From contig CAXXLO010000002.1 in the NCBI GenBank assembly GCA_963664085.2, positions 3,224,001 to 3,288,000 of the forward strand: 64,000 nt of DNA. Direction: 5' to 3'. Source of the stretch: Bin5 sp022821545. Its GTDB lineage: Bacteria; Chloroflexota; Anaerolineae; Caldilineales; Caldilineaceae. How positions within the stretch are numbered: position 1 is the first letter of the stretch; every line of letters begins with the position of its first letter. Below are positions 18,633 through 27,638 of the stretch, piece by piece. The translations under genes were made by a program, and so were the position numbers. The notes under the pieces were generated by a model that ran no database searches, was not told the origin of the DNA, and saw only the letters and a program-made list of their open reading frames with translations.

Positions 18633-19115
18633 CTAAGAAAATATCTTGTCCAGCGCCACCCGAACGTCCAGCGTCGGATCAGTGACATCGCCTTCTACAA
18701 AAACGTGCGGTTCCATATCCGGCATGAATACGGCAACCTGCTTCAAGGGCGGTTGCACCAACCATACCGACTTTATCCCGAACCGGAAGTAGGTCTCTAT
18801 TTTGGGGATGACTTCGTTGACGCTCTGAGAAGGGGACAATATCTCGACAACTGTGATTGGAGGGTCCGCAGCACGAACTTCATCGTGCAGCCAGTCAGGC
18901 TGTCGCAGACTGCAAATGGAGATATCGGGAGTCATTGGAGGTTCAGACGCCAGGGAGAGCTCGCTCGCAATCAGGGATCGGTCTCGACAGGCGGCATTTA
19001 GAGCAACAATAAGATTCGCCTGCACGACTCCGTGGTTAAAGCTAGGCATCGGTTTCCCACGTTCCTTTTCATAATCTTCCAACAGGTTCGACTTCGGTGT
19101 TACCGACGCAGCCAT
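18633..19115 (-). CDS. Uma2-family (DUF820) putative nuclease
   Basis: A 160-residue protein of the Uma2 family, a PD-(D/E)XK nuclease fold common in cyanobacteria and Chloroflexota. Visible are the early FNHGVVQANLIVALNAA helix, PDISIC with the first acidic residue, VVEILSPSQS with the Glu, and VWLVQPPLKQVAVF in the last strand pair. The usual Lys helix is weakly kept (NEVIPKIETYFRFGIKSVW). The cellular role of the family is not established. It sits between iolD and iolA with only 14 bases to the iolA start, so it is carried within the inositol operon although no metabolic role is evident. Confidence 0.8.
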   Translation of the reverse strand: MAASVTPKSNLLEDYEKERGKPMPSFNHGVVQANLIVALNAACRDRSLIASELSLASEPPMTPDISICSLRQPDWLHDEVRAADPPITVVEILSPSQSVNEVIPKIETYFRFGIKSVWLVQPPLKQVAVFMPDMEPHVFVEGDVTDPTLDVRVALDKIFS

Positions 19116-19230
19116 TGAGTCTCTCCCTGGTCAAAACATGGAGCCCGACTTGTCCCTTCAGGCGGCCTCTCTCTACGATGCAGCGGCGATTGAAAGCATC
19201 TTCGTCGTAATGTATCGTTTGCCGCCAAAC

Positions 19231-21144
19231 TCAGATGTAGTACCGCTCCTGTGTGCGCATCTCTTCCCATTCTTCACGCGCAGCGTTGACCGCGTCCAGC
19301 TCGCTCACCTCCGCGACCGGCACATCCCACCAACTGTAGCCTTGCACGCCCAGGTAGCGATCGTCCGGCACGTAGATCACAGTAGTTCTGTCGACCGATT
19401 TGGCGTCCTGCAACGCCTGTACGACGTCGCTCACGTTTTGGCAGCGGATGACGTGACATCCCAGGCTCTCGGCGTTCGCCGCCAGATCGACAGGCAACGG
19501 GTTGACGTCGTAACCGGGCTCGTCGGTCGGCAGCCCATTAAAGGACTGGCCGTTGCGGTGGGCCGCTTCGACCTGATCGGGATAGACGTAGCGCGTGCCG
19601 AAACCGTCCTGCCCCAACGAGCGGCTGAGAGAACCGATCGAGCGGAAGCCGGTATTGTCCATGAGAATGACGGTGAGCTTGTAGCCCTCCTGAATCGAAG
19701 TGATCAGGTCAGTGTTCATCATCAGATAACTGCCGTCGCCAACCATGACATAGACCTCGCGATCCGGTTCCGCCATCTTGATGCCAAGCCCGCCGGCGAT
19801 CTCATAGCCCATGCAGGAGTAACCGTACTCGAGGTGATACTGCTTCGAATGCCGCGCCCGCCACAGCTTGTGCATGTCGCCCGGCAGACTGCCGGCCGCG
19901 CCTACCATCACGGCGTCGGGGTCGCCATGTTCATTTACCGCCCCGATCAGCGCACCCTGGTAGGGCAGTCCGCTCTCGGCCTCGTGCGTGTCATAGTTGC
20001 GCTGCACCTCGGCTTCCCACTCCTCATGCAGTCTCCGGGCCTGCGCAACGCTTTGGTCGTCGTTGCTGTAGCCGGCCAGCAGTCCGCTCAACTCCTCCAG
20101 CGTGACTCGCGCATCGCCCACCAACGGAATGGCGCAATGCTTGTAGGCGTCAAATTCGGCAACGTTGATGTTCACGAACTGAACGTCCGGATGTTTGAAG
20201 GCAGTCTTGCTGGAGGTGGTGAAGTCGCTGTAGCGAGTGCCGATGCCGATCACAACGTCGGCTTCGTCGGCCACCTGTTCCGCCGCAAATGTGCCGGTTG
20301 CGCCGGCCGCCCCCAACTGCAACGGGTGGTTGTACGGCAAACTGCCTTTGCCGGCCATCGTCTCAGCCACGGGGATGCCGAAACGGTCGACGAACTCTTT
20401 CAGGGCGGCCGTCGCCTCACTGTAAAGCACGCCGCCGCCGGCGATGATCAGCGGCTTTTTCGCCGCGCTGATTGCCGCCGCCGCCCGCTGCGAGGCGGCC
20501 AGGTCCGGCCTGTTGCGCGGCACAGACCAGACACGCTTCTCAAACAGCGCCGCCGGGTACTCATGCGCTTCTGTCTGCACGTCCTGCGGAATCGAAAGCG
20601 TAACCGCCCCCGTGTCCGCCGGGCTCGTCAGCACTCGCATCGATTCGATCAGCGAGGTGGTCAGCTGATCCGGGCGGTTTATCCGGTCCCAATACCTGCT
20701 GACCGGTTTGAAGCAGTCATTGACGGAGATGTCCTGGCTGTGCTCTGATTCCAACTGTTGCAGCACGGGCGCGACATTGCGGCGAGCGAAGATGTCACCG
20801 GGCAGGATCAGCACAGGCAAGCGGTTGATGGTCGCCGTCGCCGCTCCCGTTACCATGTTGCTGGCGCCGGGGCCGATCGAGCTTGTGCAGGCCAGAGTGC
20901 GCATTCTGTTGCTGTGCTTGGCGTATGCCGCCGCCGTATGCACCATCGCCTGCTCGTTTCGCGTCTGATAGTAGCGAAAGTCCGGATACTGCTGCAGGGC
21001 CTGTCCGACTCCGGCTACGTTGCCGTGGCCGAAAATACCAAAGCAACCGCCAAAAAAGGGTTGTTCCACGCCATCCCGTTCACTGTACTGGTTCTTCAAG
21101 AACCGTACGATAGCCTGCGCCATGGTCAATCGTTCAGTGTCCAT
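19231..21144 (-). CDS. iolD: 3D-(3,5/4)-trihydroxycyclohexane-1,2-dione acylhydrolase
   Basis: A 637-residue thiamine-diphosphate enzyme with the three-domain layout of the acetolactate-synthase family. The N-terminal half has HGNVAGVGQAL and NEQAMVHTAAAYAKHSNR (the ThDP-activating Glu), the centre GIGTRYSDF, and the C-terminal half the ThDP/Mg motif GDGSYLMMNTDL through LMDNTGF. HxNGQSFN and PLPVDLAANAESLG match IolD. It opens the ring of diketoinositol to 5-deoxy-D-glucuronate. Start ATG 21144 with TGAGGAA upstream; slightly longer than many family members. It follows an iolG-like gene by 74 bases. Confidence 0.92.
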   Translation of the reverse strand: MDTERLTMAQAIVRFLKNQYSERDGVEQPFFGGCFGIFGHGNVAGVGQALQQYPDFRYYQTRNEQAMVHTAAAYAKHSNRMRTLACTSSIGPGASNMVTGAATATINRLPVLILPGDIFARRNVAPVLQQLESEHSQDISVNDCFKPVSRYWDRINRPDQLTTSLIESMRVLTSPADTGAVTLSIPQDVQTEAHEYPAALFEKRVWSVPRNRPDLAASQRAAAAISAAKKPLIIAGGGVLYSEATAALKEFVDRFGIPVAETMAGKGSLPYNHPLQLGAAGATGTFAAEQVADEADVVIGIGTRYSDFTTSSKTAFKHPDVQFVNINVAEFDAYKHCAIPLVGDARVTLEELSGLLAGYSNDDQSVAQARRLHEEWEAEVQRNYDTHEAESGLPYQGALIGAVNEHGDPDAVMVGAAGSLPGDMHKLWRARHSKQYHLEYGYSCMGYEIAGGLGIKMAEPDREVYVMVGDGSYLMMNTDLITSIQEGYKLTVILMDNTGFRSIGSLSRSLGQDGFGTRYVYPDQVEAAHRNGQSFNGLPTDEPGYDVNPLPVDLAANAESLGCHVIRCQNVSDVVQALQDAKSVDRTTVIYVPDDRYLGVQGYSWWDVPVAEVSELDAVNAAREEWEEMRTQERYYI

Positions 21145-21218
21145 TTTTTCCTCAACTTTGCTGCTGTATCCGGATTCTCAGAGCGGTCTCATTCTATACT
21201 CAATGCAGGCGAGCCTAT

Positions 21219-22229
21219 CTACCGGTAGATAGGCGGTCTCTCCGGCAATTTGACGGCTTTTGGCCGGAATTGCAGACCAGATTCGATGCAAGCATCGGCC
21301 ACAAGCATCGAAACATATCCATCCCACGCGCTTGGCCCAGCGGCTTCGCCGTCCAATACCGACTGTACCCACGCCTGGGCCTCAAGGACATAGGCCTCGT
21401 TGAATCGCTGCAGCCAGTCTTCCTCCACCCACTGGCCGCTTGCATTGCTGTGCCGCACGACAGGGCTCTGCAGCGGACTCGAATGGACCACGCCAGTTTC
21501 CCCCGTGATACTGACTTCGATCTCGTAGCCGTATCCGGAATCGGCGTTGCACTCGAGTCCGCCCAAGGCGCCGCCGGCGAACTCCAATTGGATCATGACG
21601 TAGCGCGCGCTGTCCGGTGAATCGGCCGAGAAGGGAATGTAGGAAGTATGCACGCGAACGATCTCATCGCCCATCATCCAGCGCGCCGAATGAATGTCAT
21701 GGATGAGAGAGCCGGTTATGACGTCGCCAAGGGAAGGAGACCAACCACTGGACGGGTTGATGTGTACGCTGCGGAATACGAGCGCATTCCCCTGTGCCCC
21801 GCTGTCGCTGACCCGCTTGACGGCAACGTGGGCCGGGTCAAACTGACGCATCAGGCCGACCTGAACGAGCCGTCTCCCGCCCGACGCCTCGGCATCAATA
21901 ACTTCCCTGGCTTCCGCTCCGCCTGTGGCGAGCGGCTTTTCGCATAGCACCGGCTTACCGGCATCTATGCAAGCCTTCGTCAACTCGGCGTGAAAGCGGT
22001 TAGGCGCCGCAATCACCACTGCTTCGACTTCAGGCGCCGCGATGAGTTGCTCGGCGTCACTGTAGATCCGTGCGCCCCCGCACCTCGACGCGATCTTCTC
22101 GGCGCGCGCCGCATCAACATCCATGATCGCCGTGACTTCAGACGCGGCGACCATGGATGTCAGATTCGACGCGTGCCGGGCCCCCATGCCGCCTGTCCCT
22201 ATAATGCCGACATTTACGGTTCGGCTCAC
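21219..22229 (-). CDS. Gfo/Idh/MocA oxidoreductase, inositol dehydrogenase-like
   Basis: A 336-residue dehydrogenase: GIIGTGGMGARHASNL (nucleotide loop), LCEKPLATGG with the conserved Lys, VGLMRQFDPAH, and GDVITGSLIHDIHSARWM with the Asp and His pair. This layout is that of myo-inositol 2-dehydrogenase and close relatives, so it could be a second IolG or act on another inositol. GTG 22229 is chosen because GAGGGG lies six bases upstream; a TTG at 22235 would leave no spacing. Lies between the SDR gene and iolD in the inositol operon. Confidence 0.75.
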   Translation of the reverse strand: MSRTVNVGIIGTGGMGARHASNLTSMVAASEVTAIMDVDAARAEKIASRCGGARIYSDAEQLIAAPEVEAVVIAAPNRFHAELTKACIDAGKPVLCEKPLATGGAEAREVIDAEASGGRRLVQVGLMRQFDPAHVAVKRVSDSGAQGNALVFRSVHINPSSGWSPSLGDVITGSLIHDIHSARWMMGDEIVRVHTSYIPFSADSPDSARYVMIQLEFAGGALGGLECNADSGYGYEIEVSITGETGVVHSSPLQSPVVRHSNASGQWVEEDWLQRFNEAYVLEAQAWVQSVLDGEAAGPSAWDGYVSMLVADACIESGLQFRPKAVKLPERPPIYR

Positions 22230-22282
22230 TCCCAACCCCTCTTGTCCCGGTTATTTTCCGCCCGGACCTACCGAAACACCCA

Positions 22283-23158
22283 TTACCACGCGTTACTTTT
22301 TGCCCCAATGTTCCAATATGGGTCGTCCAATGGAGGGGGCTTCGACACCGGACCGCCGCCGCGAACGGACTGGTCGAAGTCAATCAGACTGCCCGTCATC
22401 ATCCCGGACTCATCCGACGCCAGAAATGCGATACCCCGCGCCACCTCATCCGTCTTGAGCAAGCGCCCGAAAGGTTGCTCAGCTTCCGCCTTTTGCAACC
22501 AGTCTTCCCCGTCGGAATGAAATGTACGCTGAATGTAGTCTTCGGCCGGTGAGTCCATCCAGCCCACCGCGATGGCGTTTACACGAATCCGGTAGCGCAT
22601 GACCGCGAAGGCGACATTCTTGGTCATCGCGTTGAGCGCACTCTTGGAGGCCGTATAAGGAAGCAAAAACTGCTCGCTGCCGAAGGAGGCCACGCTGGAG
22701 ATATTGACGATCGACCCGCCCTTTCCTTCGCGCCGCATCAACTTGCATGCGTCCTGCATGAGCAGTAACGGCGCGCGCGTGTTGACGGCTATCATCCTGT
22801 CAAAGAGTTCAGGCGTCGTATCCCAGATATTTGCGCGTACAGTCAGGGCGCCGCAATTGACCAATACATTCAGCGCGCCAAACCGTCTGTCCGCTTCGGC
22901 TACGATGCCGCGGCATGCGTCAACGTCGGCCAGGTCTGCCTGAACGAAGTGGGCCTGGCAGCCGCCCCCGCGCAGGTCAGCCGCCACCGCGTTGCCCCTT
23001 TCGGCATTTCGGCCGCTGACGATGATCCCCGCCGCCCCCCGCTCTGCGAACAGCCGCACCGCCGCCTCGCCAAGACCTTGCGTGCTGCCTGTGACAACGG
23101 CAAAACGGCCCTCCATGGAGCTGTGTAAGTTCGATCGCAACTGCTCGTTTCTGTCCAC
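22283..23158 (-). CDS. SDR family oxidoreductase
   Basis: A 291-residue classical short-chain dehydrogenase: VVTGSTQGLGEAAVRLF (cofactor loop), LNVLVNCGAL (NAG-equivalent strand), NISSVASF with the catalytic Ser, and YTASK with the Tyr and Lys. The Arg-rich NAERG after the second strand is compatible with NADP+, but this is not certain. Substrate unknown; within the inositol operon it could oxidise or reduce a cyclitol or keto-sugar. Start GTG 23158 follows a GAGAGAA site. Just upstream on the same strand lies a wrecked ABC transporter fossil ending at 23172, so this gene now follows debris. Confidence 0.8.
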   Translation of the reverse strand: MDRNEQLRSNLHSSMEGRFAVVTGSTQGLGEAAVRLFAERGAAGIIVSGRNAERGNAVAADLRGGGCQAHFVQADLADVDACRGIVAEADRRFGALNVLVNCGALTVRANIWDTTPELFDRMIAVNTRAPLLLMQDACKLMRREGKGGSIVNISSVASFGSEQFLLPYTASKSALNAMTKNVAFAVMRYRIRVNAIAVGWMDSPAEDYIQRTFHSDGEDWLQKAEAEQPFGRLLKTDEVARGIAFLASDESGMMTGSLIDFDQSVRGGGPVSKPPPLDDPYWNIGAKSNAW

Positions 23159-23171
23159 TATTCTCTCTGCC

Positions 23172-23481
23172 CTATTTCTCTCTTGCGCCGGTTATCAGGT
23201 CGGCAATATCCAACTGCGACAGGTGACCTTTCTGGTAGGTCCCGACCTTTTCTCCATGGCGTATGATTGTATAACTGTCAGACACCTGGTAGATGTGATT
23301 GACGTTGTGGGTAATGAAGATGACGGGAAGTCCCTTTTCTTTAGCACTCTCTGTAGGTCAGCGCCTACTGCGTCTCAGCCACGGACAGCGCCTAAGTAGG
23401 CTCGTCAAGGATTAGCAGCTTTGCGCCAGAGTGCATCGCTCGCCCAGTGGCAATGGACTGGCGCTCCCCGCTTGACAGGTT
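23172..23481 (-). pseudogene. Remnant of a sugar ABC transporter ATPase (C-terminal part)
   Basis: Reading the minus strand from 23481 gives NLSSGERQSIATGRAM then AKLLILDEPT, the ABC signature and Walker B of a ribose/inositol-type sugar ATPase. It is broken by stop codons after DEPT and after ALSVAETQ, then shifts frame and continues as EKGLPVIFITHNVNHIYQVSD, the H-loop region, and ends LITGAREK at 23172. The first part of the protein, including Walker A, is gone. It joins directly to a truncated permease at 23481. Confidence 0.85.
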
Positions 23482-23707
23482 CGAACTCGCCCGAGATCAT
23501 CAGCATTGCCACGCCAACGACAAAGATACCTTTGATACTGGCGATTGTGAGTATGTTCGTCAAAGAAACGAGGGAAAGGAAGTTCTCAGCGCGAATGGAG
23601 AAGAAGAGGAAAACGAGCAGAAAGCTGATCAGAACGACCAACTCTGACGAGTCCGCAAGCCGGTGACGAATCCTGACAATAGTGTCCACAACGCTCAGCT
23701 GAGCCAA
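23482..23707 (-). pseudogene. Remnant of a sugar ABC transporter permease (N-terminal part)
   Basis: The frame from 23707 encodes an amphipathic start and a hydrophobic helix (ELVVLISFLLVFLFFSI), then LVSLTNILTIASIKGIFVVGVAMLMISGEF. This is the beginning of an RbsC/inositol-permease-like protein, which would normally continue as DLSVGS. After ISGEF the sequence runs out of frame into the ATPase remnant. One deletion therefore removed most of the permease and the front of the ATPase gene. Confidence 0.8.
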
Positions 23708-23746
23708 AGGCGCCTTCCGAGGCAGTTCGCTAAAGAGCCTTCTCTC

Positions 23747-24646
23747 CTACCATCCGAGACTCTCCCGCAAAAACGCGCGGTTTCGCTTTGCGCTTTCCAA
23801 CGCATCGATTCCCATTCCGGGTAGAATGTCCTGCTCGACCGTTCCCCAGCCATCGAAATCTATCTCATGCAGTAAACGATTGATCCCTTGCCAGTCAATC
23901 GTACCCCGTCCCAGTTCGGGGAAGACGCCCGAAGTAACTCCGTCGTAGTAATCGCCATCACGTCCGACTACTTCCCCGCGAACTCGGCTGTCACACTCTT
24001 TGATGTGCAAATACCAGGCGCGGTCTCGCCACTTGTCGAGCACAGCGACCGGATCGCCGCCGCCGTAAGAGATGTGCGCCATGTCAAAACAGAGGCCGAC
24101 AAGCTCCGGATCGGTGCGCTCCAACAGAGCATCGATTTCAAAGTCGGTCTCCAGGTATCCACCGATGTGCGGATGGGCCGCGCACTTCATGCCGAACTCA
24201 TGGTGGACAACTTTGGCGAAGGCATCGACGTTCGCGGCAGCCTGGTCCCATTCGGCCGCGCTGAGAGAATCCTCCCGGCGTATACGCCCGGCGCGGCGCG
24301 CGCGGCTCTCCTTCACAAACAGCGCGTCCGAAAGCACGATGTGCGTACAGCCCATCGCCGAGAGTACCTGGGCAGTCTCCAGCGCCTCCCGATATACGGT
24401 TTCATCCTCCCTGCCAGCCAGAAAATTGAAAATCGTGAACGCAGAGATCAGTGTTAGCCCGCGCTGTTCAAGCTCATCGCGCAGCTTGGGGATGTCGAAC
24501 GGCAGGTAACCATACGGCCCCAACTCAGTTCCCACATAACCGGCTTCACGGATCTCGTCCAGGACCTGACTATAGGGCGGGACGTTGGGCGTGTCTTTCA
24601 TCAGTACGCCCCAGGATACAGGGGCAGTCGCAATTCGGACTTGCAT
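23747..24646 (-). CDS. iolE: Inosose dehydratase (2-keto-myo-inositol dehydratase)
   Basis: A 299-residue TIM-barrel protein of the sugar-phosphate isomerase/epimerase (AP-endonuclease-2-like) superfamily. It opens IATAPVSWGV, the IolE hallmark. TELGPYGYLP, AAHPHIGGYLE, LCFDMAHISYGGGDP, WYLHIKECD and WGTVEQDI carry the metal-binding Glu, His and Asp residues. It dehydrates scyllo-inosose to 3D-(3,5/4)-trihydroxycyclohexane-1,2-dione, the IolD substrate. Start ATG 24646 has CGAGGAAA upstream. Lies 53 bases after iolC and before the transporter fossil. Confidence 0.9.
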   Translation of the reverse strand: MQVRIATAPVSWGVLMKDTPNVPPYSQVLDEIREAGYVGTELGPYGYLPFDIPKLRDELEQRGLTLISAFTIFNFLAGREDETVYREALETAQVLSAMGCTHIVLSDALFVKESRARRAGRIRREDSLSAAEWDQAAANVDAFAKVVHHEFGMKCAAHPHIGGYLETDFEIDALLERTDPELVGLCFDMAHISYGGGDPVAVLDKWRDRAWYLHIKECDSRVRGEVVGRDGDYYDGVTSGVFPELGRGTIDWQGINRLLHEIDFDGWGTVEQDILPGMGIDALESAKRNRAFLRESLGW

Positions 24647-24699
24647 AGAGATTTCCTCGAATTGGGTTGTCAGGGTCCAAGTGATAGCCGGTCTATCAG

Positions 24700-25725
24700 C
24701 TAGAATCCGCCCCGATCTTCGACAAACGCCATCACCTCATCGTACGTCGGCATAAAGTTTGCGCACCCATGTGCCAGCACCACGATCGCGCCGCACGCGT
24801 TGCCCAGCCGCGCCGACCGCTGCCACCCCCAGTCGTTCACGAAGCCGTAGATGAAGCCGGCGCCGAACGCATCGCCGGCCCCCAGAATGTTGTAAATCTC
24901 GACCGGAAATCCGGGTGCCTCCAGGACCTCTCCTCCCGCCAGGTGTACACGCGAACCAAGCGCGCCCACTTTTTCCACCACCGCCTCCGGCCCCAGCTGC
25001 AGAAGCCATTCAATGGCCGATTTGACGTCTCCCTCAACCTTTGCGTCGGACACCTGCGAGTGCGTCAGCGACATCTGACTGGCATCGCTGAGCACAGCCG
25101 CGTTAATCTCATCCTCCGTACCGATTACGACGTCAACGTTGGGAAGCACAGAGCGCGCGACCACACCAAACGCACGCGGGTCATGCCACTGATCGGGCCG
25201 AAAATCAAGGTCGAAAATGACTGTCGTGCCCACCTGCTGGGAATACTCAGCGCCAAACATCGTAGAGCTGCGGCTCGGCTCCTTGCTCAGATTCGTACCG
25301 GCAAACTGGAATACCTTCGCATCTGCAACAGGGGCAGCAAGCACGTCGTCAATCGTCAGCTCGATGTCGGCACAGTTTTCCCTGTAATAGACCAGGGGAA
25401 ACTTGTCAGGCGGCTCGATGCCTAAAACGACCGCGCTGGTGCGGTGCCCTGGCTTACGCGGGCTGAAACTGAAATCAACGCCCTCCTTTTGCAGAAAGTC
25501 AGCGATGAAATCTCCCACCGGGTCCTCGCCCAGGCCTGTAACGAGTGCCGTCCTTAAGCCCAAACGCGCTCCGCCTACACTGATGTTCGTCGGAGAACCG
25601 CCGACGTAAGCCGCGAAGCTGCCGATTTCCGCAAAAGGCGCGCCGACGTCGTTGCTGTAAAGGTCGATAGAGGAACGCCCCATGTGCAGTGAGTCGAAAG
25701 TTCTGGCTTCGTTATCAGTTGTCAT
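24700..25725 (-). CDS. iolC: 5-dehydro-2-deoxygluconokinase
   Basis: A 341-residue PfkB-family sugar kinase. The N-terminal HMGRSSIDLYSNDVGAPF is characteristic of IolC, GGSPTNISVGGARLGL is PfkB signature 1, and NILGAGDAFGAGFIYG near residues 284-299 is signature 2 with the catalytic Asp. It phosphorylates 2-deoxy-5-keto-D-gluconate (DKG) with ATP. Single-domain, so not fused to the IolJ-like aldolase domain seen in some organisms. Start ATG 25725 follows AGGAAG. Situated between iolB and iolE. Confidence 0.92.
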   Translation of the reverse strand: MTTDNEARTFDSLHMGRSSIDLYSNDVGAPFAEIGSFAAYVGGSPTNISVGGARLGLRTALVTGLGEDPVGDFIADFLQKEGVDFSFSPRKPGHRTSAVVLGIEPPDKFPLVYYRENCADIELTIDDVLAAPVADAKVFQFAGTNLSKEPSRSSTMFGAEYSQQVGTTVIFDLDFRPDQWHDPRAFGVVARSVLPNVDVVIGTEDEINAAVLSDASQMSLTHSQVSDAKVEGDVKSAIEWLLQLGPEAVVEKVGALGSRVHLAGGEVLEAPGFPVEIYNILGAGDAFGAGFIYGFVNDWGWQRSARLGNACGAIVVLAHGCANFMPTYDEVMAFVEDRGGF

Positions 25726-25810
25726 CTTCTTGGCTTCCTATGACTGCATCCGGGAGTTACTTAACCCGTCACTATCTCTGTGCGACCTGCTCAGATTCAG
25801 TACAGTGGCT

Positions 25811-26698
25811 TCAGTACAGCGGCAATCTCTCATCCACGCCGCTATACTTCTCCTTCACCCACCCGTAATTGGGATCCTCCTGGTTGGCCAAACTCTGCGC
25901 GCTGCCCGCCAGGACGTTCAGATAGTATGTCGTGTATCCAGGCATGCTGACCACCGGATGATAACCCTCCGGAACAAGCACGGCCTCATTGTGGCCGACG
26001 CGGACCAGCGCGTCGATCGGGTTGCCCGCAGCGTGCATCGGCGAGTTCTCGTCGGTATACACTCTCTGGTAGGCAAAACCTTCCGGCCGGTCTATCTGAT
26101 AGAAATAGACCTCCTCCAGATCGGCTTCAATCAAACTGCCCGCGTCGTCCTCGATATGTACATCGTGCTTGTGCGGAGGATAGCTGCTCCAGTTGCCGCT
26201 CGGCGTGTAGACCTCGACCAGCACGATCCTGTGGACCGGCGATCCGGGAGGCAGTAAATCATTGATCTGGCGGCTGACGTTGTCTCCCCCGCGAATACTG
26301 ACAGCAACGTCCTCGGGCCGGACCAGCCACGGTTCGTGGTCCTCGGACGTCGGTACCCACGTGACGGCAAACTCGCCGGCCTCCTCCGCTGTCACTGTAA
26401 GACTGGTCCGCCGCGGCAAATAAAGAGCATGGGCCCCATCCGCGAAAACATGAGGTCGCCCGCCTATCCCTGCCCAGGAGCCTCTGCTACTGCTTATAGT
26501 GTAACGCCCGCTTAAGTTGACAAACGCAAACTCGTTTTCTTCTGTGTCGAAGGACCATTCTTCACCCGCATCCAGTCGCCTCGCCTGGAAAGAAATATAC
26601 TCCCAACCCGCGCTTTCGGGTGTAATCGAAAGGATCAAATCCGGGTCTTTACCTTCACTGTTCCCTCTTATCAGTACGTTCTCTGCCGTGTAAAGCAT
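25811..26698 (-). CDS. iolB: 5-deoxy-glucuronate isomerase
   Basis: A 295-residue double-cupin enzyme turning 5-deoxy-D-glucuronate into DKG. Visible are the N-terminal beta-rich half and, in the second cupin, PPHKHDVHIED with the metal-binding His residues, LEEVYFYQI with the Glu, and EGYHPVVSMPGYTTYYLNVLAG with the last His. This is the KduI/IolB superfamily in its IolB form. First unmistakable inositol gene of the minus-strand operon, 53 bases after a DinB-like gene that has the only strong promoter upstream. Confidence 0.92.
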   Translation of the reverse strand: MLYTAENVLIRGNSEGKDPDLILSITPESAGWEYISFQARRLDAGEEWSFDTEENEFAFVNLSGRYTISSSRGSWAGIGGRPHVFADGAHALYLPRRTSLTVTAEEAGEFAVTWVPTSEDHEPWLVRPEDVAVSIRGGDNVSRQINDLLPPGSPVHRIVLVEVYTPSGNWSSYPPHKHDVHIEDDAGSLIEADLEEVYFYQIDRPEGFAYQRVYTDENSPMHAAGNPIDALVRVGHNEAVLVPEGYHPVVSMPGYTTYYLNVLAGSAQSLANQEDPNYGWVKEKYSGVDERLPLY

Positions 26699-26751
26699 TA
26701 CTGTTTTCTTTCCTTAGTTCGGCTGCAATGGTAGACCAACGGATGCCCCAC

Positions 26752-27249
26752 TTACTCTTTCCTCCTCATGGCAAAGCGGCCAAAGTCGAGCGGCTCCGTC
26801 GGATGCCCCAACTGTGCCAAAACAGGAGTCATCTGACTGCGGTGTTCGGTGGCGTGATTGAATACGTGACGCAACACGTCTTCCACCCTCAGCTCATATT
26901 CCGTGCCTTCGATGTTGCGGTACTCAAGAGACTCATCAAACCTGCTATCCGTCAGCCTGCCCAGGAAATTCCCCCATGCCTCCCACAGGGGATCCCACGC
27001 TGTCCGTAGTTCTGCGAAAGAGGCAAAATTAGAAGCTCCAGGCAATACCGTAGGGTTGGCTCCCTCCAGTCGCTGAAGCCACACCTGCTCAGCACCGTAA
27101 CCGTGAGCTGTCAAGCCATGAAGCGACTGCCAGAAAAAGGGGCGTTCCGCGAAATACTCCTCTTGCGAGAGCGCCTCCAAACTGGGAAAAACCCGCCGCC
27201 AAGCCCACTTGTTGTATTCGAAAAGTCTGCTTACGGATTGTACGGACAT
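26752..27249 (-). CDS. DinB-like four-helix protein, copy 1
   Basis: A 165-residue DinB/YfiT-type protein. Metal-binding His candidates are in SLHGLTAHG (about residue 48) and in HVFNHATEHRSQM (about 129-141), the usual three-His pattern. Family members include metal-dependent thiol transferases and hydrolases, but the function here is unknown. ATG 27249 is chosen, because AAAGGA lies eight bases before it and the paralogue next door has the same length and opening (MSVQS/MSIQS). A near-consensus promoter at 27404-27432 precedes it. Reads towards iolB after 53 bases, so it probably leads the inositol transcript. Confidence 0.75.
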   Translation of the reverse strand: MSVQSVSRLFEYNKWAWRRVFPSLEALSQEEYFAERPFFWQSLHGLTAHGYGAEQVWLQRLEGANPTVLPGASNFASFAELRTAWDPLWEAWGNFLGRLTDSRFDESLEYRNIEGTEYELRVEDVLRHVFNHATEHRSQMTPVLAQLGHPTEPLDFGRFAMRRKE

Positions 27250-27403
27250 CTGACTCATCCTTTCAAAGCGTGGTTGCGAGTCCCGCTCAGGTACAGCTTT
27301 TCTGCACTGTAGCGATGTACGGTATTTGACAAGTATGTGGGGTATGGGGCTAGCTCGGCCCGCCTCATTCCCACATGGCCGGCGCCTGCAGCAACCACAG
27401 GGA

Positions 27404-27432
27404 CTTATAGCACGCAGGGGTTGAAAAGTCAA
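27404..27432 (-). promoter_or_regulatory. Strong sigma-70-type promoter, minus strand
   Basis: On the minus strand TTGACT (27427-27432) and TATAAG (27404-27409) are exactly 17 bases apart, with five of six consensus bases in each. It faces the first DinB-like gene, with a leader of about 150 bases, and is the best candidate driver of the inositol operon. The rest of the gap 27250-27638 holds nothing else I can support. Confidence 0.7.
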
Positions 27433-27638
27433 CCATTTGTGTGCGTTTGGGCGTCACGCAGAGTGCTGGACAGATCCCCTTCGCAGCAACTCCGAGAGCG
27501 TGTCCGCTACCGCGTGGAGAGTAGATACGCTTCGTAAAGTGACCGCAGTCGGCACTCCTTTTCCGGGGAGTAGAAAGATGATGCGGAGCCATCTGTCCGC
27601 AGTTCAGGCAATTGGCGGCCAGACCAAGTGTGCGAAGC

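Noticed and set aside
19138..20748. A 536-codon open frame on the plus strand
   Set aside because: Antisense to iolD, no ribosome site, no recognisable domain.
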